Source: Tamarix chinensis (taxonomy: Eukaryota; Streptophyta; Magnoliopsida; Caryophyllales; Tamaricaceae). Taken from it: DNA of 64,000 nt. The notes under the pieces were generated by a model. That model made no database searches. It was not told where the DNA came from and was given only the letters and a program-made list of their open reading frames with translations. The position numbers were made by a program, and so were the translations under genes. Position 1 is the first letter of the stretch. Each line of letters begins with the position of its first letter. Below are positions 58,264 to 64,000 of this stretch, in pieces. The stretch covers positions 46,373,915 through 46,437,914 of the forward strand of contig CM060175.1 of assembly GCA_030549775.1 (NCBI GenBank), written 5' to 3'.

Positions 58264-59256
58264 CAACCCTTCAATCAATGTTCCATTCTATAACCAATTA
58301 GTTAAGTATATAAACTAGTTTTAACCATTTGGTCAACCATATCATTACTTCCATTTCATAGCCAATTGTCATCCATTAATTTGGTTATCATTCATAATTA
58401 TCAACCACTATTTTCCAACCATATTTTATTATCATCGAACAATGGACCGTGCATCACCCCATGGTCTCACAAACCATAGAAGCCTATCCAATAAGTGACA
58501 TAAAGTCTAGGTTGAAACCAATCACCAAGTGGACATAAGTCTAGGCTGAAGCTAATCACTGAAACGGATATAAGTCCAAGCTGAAGCCAGCTAATATAGA
58601 CATAAGTTCAGGCCAAAGCCAACCACCTAGATAACCAGATCCTTTAGTATCAATACTTCTAGTACATCATTAGTGTTTGGAGTAGGTAAGGCACCAGAAC
58701 CTCTCAGGATCCCGCCCAAAGGTAAAGTCCGAAGGCACCAAAAATGCCTGAAGGTAAACTAACCCCTAATAGTTAATCGAGGATTGTGTAACTCAGACCC
58801 ATACTCAACTTAACTTTCTTTCGCTTTACATGATTAGTGTTTTATTCATAAAAATGGGTTATCATACAAGGCCCATACAAAGCAAGCAAGTCATGTTTCC
58901 ATATTAATTCATGTTAATCCTTTCTTTCCATTTTTTTCAACTATATGGGCTTACCATTTATCCTTGGCCAATGTTATTCATATCCACCATTATAATCAAT
59001 TCTAGACCAAGCTGAGTTCATACTCTTTTCTCAATTAGTCTCACTTATCATAAGTAAATTTTCCCATTTAATCCTTCTATTACCCATAAGGTATACCATA
59101 GCCCACGATCCATTTAATCTTTTAATTAGGCCAATAATCTATCATAAAATTTATATTTTATCTATTTAATAGCTATGATATAATACCATTCAAAATCTCA
59201 AACCATAACCAAACTCAAAAGAAGCAAATTAAGCAAACCAGTCTATTAGGCTAACC
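58264..59256 (-). repeat. Family-A-like LTR fragment (right piece) with tandem repeats
   Basis: Flank of the solo LTR, presumably continuing 47527-48304. At about 58485-58635 four units of ~40-45 bp share 'ataagtctaggctgaagcca'. Near 58690-58770 'aggcaccagaa' and 'cgaaggcaccaaaaatgcctgaagg' give short inverted and direct repeats. There is no gene. Confidence 0.4.
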
Positions 59257-60339
59257 TGTAACACCCCCAAAATTCACTACTAAAAAATTTCGTTTTATTA
59301 AAAAAATTAGCAGAAGCAAAATAATAAAACTATGAATTCTAGGGATATTACCGCTACACTTAGTACCAGACCGGTTCACTCCTACCGTTCCAGTACCAAG
59401 TGCTAAGGCTAAAAGAGAAAACTATAACTTACGAGAACCTCAAACTAATGATTAAATCAAAGTAGCGCAATTAAACATTTTATACAAGTATAATCCACCA
59501 ATGGTGGTTACAAATCAACAAATATATTGAAATCATAAAATTTAAAGGTGAAAGAGTACAACTCTAGAATTTACCGGATAGTACCTTATGCTCTTTCCCA
59601 AGAGCCCACTTGAATAGTACCTGAGAACGACCTGTAAGGGACACTCTTCATTGAATAGGTAGGGGCCCCACGAATGGAACCCTTCAGTACTATGATACTG
59701 AGTAATCCTTTAAATCATACTTAATAATAGGCCCGCAATGCAACACATGATACTACATGCATACATAAAGAAAGGTAAATACTTAATATCCACATTTATA
59801 CATCCACATACTATACAAATCAATCAGATATTAATAGGCCATAGAGAACAATCGATACTTCTAGGTCTCAAGCCCTTAGTCCATCATTATCAGTCATATC
59901 AGATTATAATTATCCGTGTGAGTGCGGGAACCCCACTATTGATCGCAGGTGGACCGATCATGCAAGGCAAAATGCTCCTGGCCACCATTATTCGTCGATG
60001 GACCGGTCTGGCCCTGACTCACATGGAATTCCACTATAAGTTATTAGTATTTTTCCATAATTTATTCATAGTCAAATCAAATTTATTGAGCTTAGGACCC
60101 CCACTATAATGGCCGATGGATCAGAATACAAATATACATCATCCAAGGAACCACGCACCTGGGGCACTATTATATCCGGTGGATCGGTACTCATAAACAT
60201 CGTCCAGGGCAAAACCTCCTGGGCCACTATTATATCTGGTGGATTGGTACTCATAATATATAATTCAACTGGGTCCGGCTCATTAATCTTTCTCTTTAAT
60301 GATTAGTGTTTTCCCTTTTTAATCAGCACAACAATTTAA
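59257..60339 (-). repeat. LTR 3'-end fragment of the gag-only element family
   Basis: Starts TGTAACACCCCCAAAATTCA (inverse LTR end), with the hairpin module at 59345-59405 and CCACTATTATA..GGTGGATCGG repeats at 59930-60250. It is cut at 60339 by an Athila-like element; the rest should lie beyond that element outside the window. TAACC (59252-59256) would be its left TSD. The 123-aa ORF at 59738-60109 is not supported. Confidence 0.75.
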
Positions 60340-61758
60340 TGCGCTATCGTATGCACAACAAATTTAATACATAAATCCCAATTCCCAATTACGTAGTAAA
60401 TGGTAAGAAGGAGTCGAACCCACAAGGAATGGTGTTTAATCACTAATTCTGTAATAGATGTTAAAACCCCGATTACACAATTTCATTAATTCTATTGCTA
60501 ATTCTATACTATAGACAACTTTTCTCTCTAATTAATGAATGAGGATAGGAATGAATTTATTATGGAATTAAAGTATCAAATACTTATGGAAAAAGGATGA
60601 TTCTAAATAATTTAATGTTGACCTTTAGAAACTCATAATAATTCATCTCTTTGCTTTCTCTCAATTCTAATAAATTGAATAAGCTCTCAATTTATTACCT
60701 AACCATTTAATAACCTAGGTTACGAACACTAGATTCAATCATAACCACATAAGCTCGGATTATGCAATTGTACGAATTAACGGATAAGGTTAACAATTAA
60801 TCTTCTTGCTACTCTAGACACATTAATTAACAATTACAGGTTAATTATGTTGTCTTAGCGGAGATTAAATTCTAAACTAAATAGGTGATCAATCTAATTA
60901 GTTTAAATTCTTAATCTATGATAAGAAATCATTCAATTCCATCCATTAATTCAATTAAATTTCATCTAGAATCAAACATTCAAATTACGTTATTATATTT
61001 GAAACATAATTCCATCCTCAAATCATCCTACCTTATTTTATTTACTCTAACATCTGCATACTTGTAAATCACACTATTATATGCAATAACTTGTAATTAA
61101 TACAAACAACATTTAATAATAACAACAACACACTAACAGTAAGATAAATAAAAACACAATTGCATAAACTTTACTTGCATTCAATCAAAATGTAGAATTT
61201 GCAATGGATAAAGGAATAAAGAAGGACTTATCACTTGAATTGTAGATTATCAATTGTTCACTAGAATATAAGAAAGATAAAGGAAGTTGGAATTGTGAAA
61301 TACATGTATTTTCTAGAGGGAATAGAAAAAGAGAGCACATTCAATTATTTCAAATCCTAAAAACTGATTTTTGAACCCCGAATCGATAGAAAATATATAA
61401 GAAAACAGGTCGCGTGAGCAGTTACAAATTTTAAGAATAACACGGTATGTGCTTAGGAAACACGGGACCTCCGTGTTCTTGGCTCTTTCACTATTCTTCC
61501 TTTAAAATTTTAGCACAACTTCTCTTGGTGTATTTGCTTCATTTCCAACTTTTCTCCCCTTGATTCAATGTTTCTTGATGTGTTCTTTGCTTGATTTATT
61601 CTTTTTGTTGATTTCTCCTTTGATTTTTTTTAATTTTATCTTTCCTTGCAAAATCTATTCAAAAGAGAAAACTCGAAGAAAAGATTAATTCTTATAAAAT
61701 TAATATGGGATAAATGACATTTTTATGCATGAAAATGATCTATAAATTCCATCTATCA
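60340..61758 (-). repeat. 3' LTR of the Athila-like element (1419 bp)
   Basis: The minus strand starts TGATAGATGGAATT (61758) and ends CATACGATAGCGCA (60340). Near its end lies 'ttgtgggttcgactcc', a phrase common close to the 3' end of such plant LTRs. There is no ORF. Confidence 0.65.
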
Positions 61759-63309
61759 AATACCCCCATGCTTAAATCATTGCTTGTCCTCAAGCAACAT
61801 CATAACATGCACATGAATACATCAAGAAATGCAAGTGAGATAAGTCATGGATTACAAGAATTGTAAGATTGGAGTTATTCATTCACAAATCTTCACAATG
61901 CATTGGGACTTAAAATACTTATAAATCATAAAATCACAATGATGAAAATATTTTGGATCACACATCTAACTCACCTTACAAACAGTCTAATCAAATGCTC
62001 AAATGGGTAGGGAACGAAAGTTAATATAGTTAGTATTTCACCATGCAAAGTTAGATTAAGATTAATGAAATTTAAATTGTCAGATTCTTACTTTCGTTAT
62101 GTGAAAACACTCACTCTTATGTGTGTATGGTGTGATGTGTTTACTCTCAAAACTTCTCCAAATGATAATGATCACCCATATGTTTTCCATCATTCTCAAT
62201 TCGCCACTGATGAAAATAACTATAGTATATAAGAATCAAAAGGCCTTGAAATTGGTTGTAATGGGGCTAAGGTTATATGGTAGGGCATAATTTTGGGATT
62301 GTAGCTTAACTATATTAACTAGAGAAGCAATATATATATATATATAGAAGGTACAATCCTTTCCCTTCAAATTTTTTTTATCTTACCCTTGCCCTTCAAC
62401 CATATAAAGAATAAAAGATTTTTTTTCAGCTCCTTCACCAAAATTTTGCACCCCCATGCTTGGATTTAAACTTATCAACAAATGATTTCCCTGAAATTTT
62501 ATTGCGTCACTAGTTATAGAGTAGGGAAGGAAAATTCATATGGGTATTAGTTGTTAATGAAGGTTAAATCAATAGAATAAGGCTTAGGATCAAAGGGGTT
62601 TATGTAAATGGATAATAATTTTTAAGGTAAGCTTTTTGGTTTTGTAGCTAATAAAGAAAGAAGAATGCCTTCATCATTTTCAAATATCCTAAAGTTCTAT
62701 GCAGTCTTGAAGAGAATTAATGGCAAATTCTAGTTTCACATACCATTGGAGAGTACACACAAAAGGAAAATATATTCTGGATAAACAATGTATCCAATGA
62801 TTAGGCTCAAGCCCTCACAATGGTGTATTTACCAATTTTAAATTTCATTTCATCTCATTCATATTCAATGCATGGATTGATTCCTAACCATTCTAACTTT
62901 CTTTCCTTCACTACTATCACATTCTCAATTTTTTTTTAAGGTTTCGGAAGATGGTGATCAAATCAATTAATATGATTTAAAAATATCCTTTGTGAAAATA
63001 ATCCAGTCCTATTACTTTGTTTTACTCCATGAATGGATAACTCAAATCTAACACTTCTTGTTTCAAGACGAACCAAACAACCAACAAAAGATTATCTACT
63101 TAGAACACAACTTACCTAAACAAAACAGGAACAACAAAAGAGAAAGAAAGAAATAAAATTGAATAAATAAAACTACATATATATGCACATAACACCCACA
63201 AAGACTATCTTAACTTAACAAATTAATCCTAACGTAACAAATTATCACAAGCACATCCCCCTAATTATCTTGTTCATTGTCCCCAATGAACTAACCCAAG
63301 AAAAAGATA
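61759..63309 (-). other. 3' untranslated region of the Athila-like element
   Basis: Contains the PPT block next to the LTR and an AT run (62328-62346). No coding potential or RNA gene is seen. Confidence 0.5.
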
Positions 63310-64000
63310 TTAGGAATCGGATTTATGAAGGAGGCAGTGGGGGTCTCTATGTCCGAGATGAAACTCATAAAGAGATTTCATCATCGCCATCATTTGATCT
63401 TGATTTTGGCGTATGGAATCTAATTGGGAATAGACTTGGGTTTGAAATTGGAGATGCCATTCGGGAATATAAGTAGAAGAGGAAGAGGAACTAGCTTGTG
63501 AATGAGGTGGGGGAGGCGGTGGTGCTTGGTCACCACGAGGAGGGATTGGATGTTCAATGGCAAGAGGAGCAGGAGCATCATTGTCATCAAATGGTTGCCA
63601 ATTCCGTGGGTTGAAAGGGTCAGTTCTGATAGGGTTTGGTAGAGGAAAATGAGCACAACCTTGGTATGAAAGATACCACGCATTGCCGCTATGCTCAATA
63701 AGATGCGTAAGATGGCAATGTTCAATATCGATTCAGGTGCTCATAGCTTCTATGAGCATATCATTGGGAAGAGGTATGGCCAAACTTAAACAAATAGAGG
63801 TAATTAGACCACTGATGACAATATCGCCCTGTTTAGAATTGTCTACCCTTTGAAATTGCTTAGCTAGAAAATAAGTAGTGTCAAGTCGAGTATAATCTAG
63901 CATAGCATTAATAAAGTAAAGATCAATGGAATGAAAAACCCTTGTACTATCTCCCCGCCCAAAAATGGTGGTAGCTAAGAGTCTTTGTAAATATCTGAAG
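63310..64000 (-). pseudogene. ATHILA ORF-1-like (env-position) ORF, partial and broken
   Basis: A minus-strand frame of 230 codons from the window edge to the TAA at 63310-63312, with one in-frame TGA at 63733-63735. The first 88 codons read 'RYLQRLLATTIFGRGDST', 'INAMLDYTRLDTTYFLAKQF' and 'GDIVISGLITSICLSLAIPL', which resembles the conserved core of the ATHILA ORF-1 family (the ORF between pol and the 3' LTR). Residues ~150-170 are Pro-rich (seven Pro in a row), followed by a Ser run. The C-terminus is Gln/Met-rich and probably coiled coil. The protein's function is unknown. The ORFs at 63270-63476 and 63420-63725 are shadow frames. Confidence 0.6.

Larger units (their letters stand above)
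60340..64000 (-). mobile_element. 3' portion of an Athila/Tat-type Ty3/gypsy element (runs off the window)
   Basis: The minus strand reads leftwards: a decayed ORF (63310-63999), a ~1.5-kb untranslated region, the block GCTTGAGGACAAGCAATG with a 'gcatgggggtatt' PPT (61761-61795), then an LTR to 60340. The 'ttgcttgaggacaagcaa' block before the PPT is typical of plant Athila/Tat 3' ends. The left TSD would be TTTAA (60335-60339); the right end is not in the window. It inserted in an LTR of the gag-only family and is therefore younger than it. Confidence 0.7.

Noticed and set aside
59738..60109. 123-aa plus-strand ORF
   Set aside because: It lies across the LTR hairpin/minisatellite zone of an inverted LTR fragment and is not open in sister copies.

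Overview
This is repeat-dense plant nuclear DNA. I see no convincing host protein gene, tRNA gene or intact rRNA gene. The organism is an angiosperm whose species I cannot name. The evidence is tRNA-Met primer sites of the plant LTR-retrotransposon type, Ty3/gypsy gag and pol fragments of chromovirus, Tat and Athila type, and a CACTA transposon with plant-type subterminal motifs. Almost every base can be assigned to nested LTR retrotransposons, solo LTRs, one DNA transposon, or satellites and microsatellites inside them.

Layout from the left. 1-3.3 kb: degenerate LTR fragments (called family A here). 4.4-5.97 kb: left half of a decayed plus-strand ORF, split by an old 14.4-kb minus-strand Ty3/gypsy chromovirus (5973-20365, TSD ACTAC/ACTAG). 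That element carries a 3.8-kb solo LTR (7740-11530) inside its own 3' LTR. 20.4-21.0 kb: right half of the split ORF. 21.2-25.2 kb: a ~79-bp tandem array, itself split by a solo LTR (21350-24937). 25.4-26.27, 37.34-37.48 and 45.9-47.0 kb: three pieces of one minus-strand Tat-like gag-protease region, pulled apart by two insertions. The first insertion is a nearly pristine 11-kb gag-only element (26272-37342, TSD GAATA) with two 4.66-kb LTRs. The second is a family-A solo LTR (37483-45905, TSD TTTCT), which holds a further LTR and a CACTA transposon. 48.3-58.3 kb: a minus-strand solo LTR of the same family as the 11-kb element (TSD CAACC), split by a second, decayed gag-only element (48832-54831). 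59.3-64 kb: another LTR fragment of that family, interrupted by the 3' part of an Athila-like element that runs off the window.

The only intact coding region is the gag ORF at 31436-32437. The 26272-37342 element fits the described class of gag-only, pol-less elements (TR-GAG / large non-autonomous LTR elements). It would need reverse transcriptase and integrase from an autonomous relative, probably a chromovirus given its PBS, its pre-PPT tail and its Gag. The most notable non-coding structures are two consecutive, evolutionarily maintained hairpins at the LTR 3' end, a dyad-bearing minisatellite module shared by several LTR families, and a 5S-rRNA-derived segment inside the CACTA element. 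Lineage names rest on motifs read by eye; no database search was possible.
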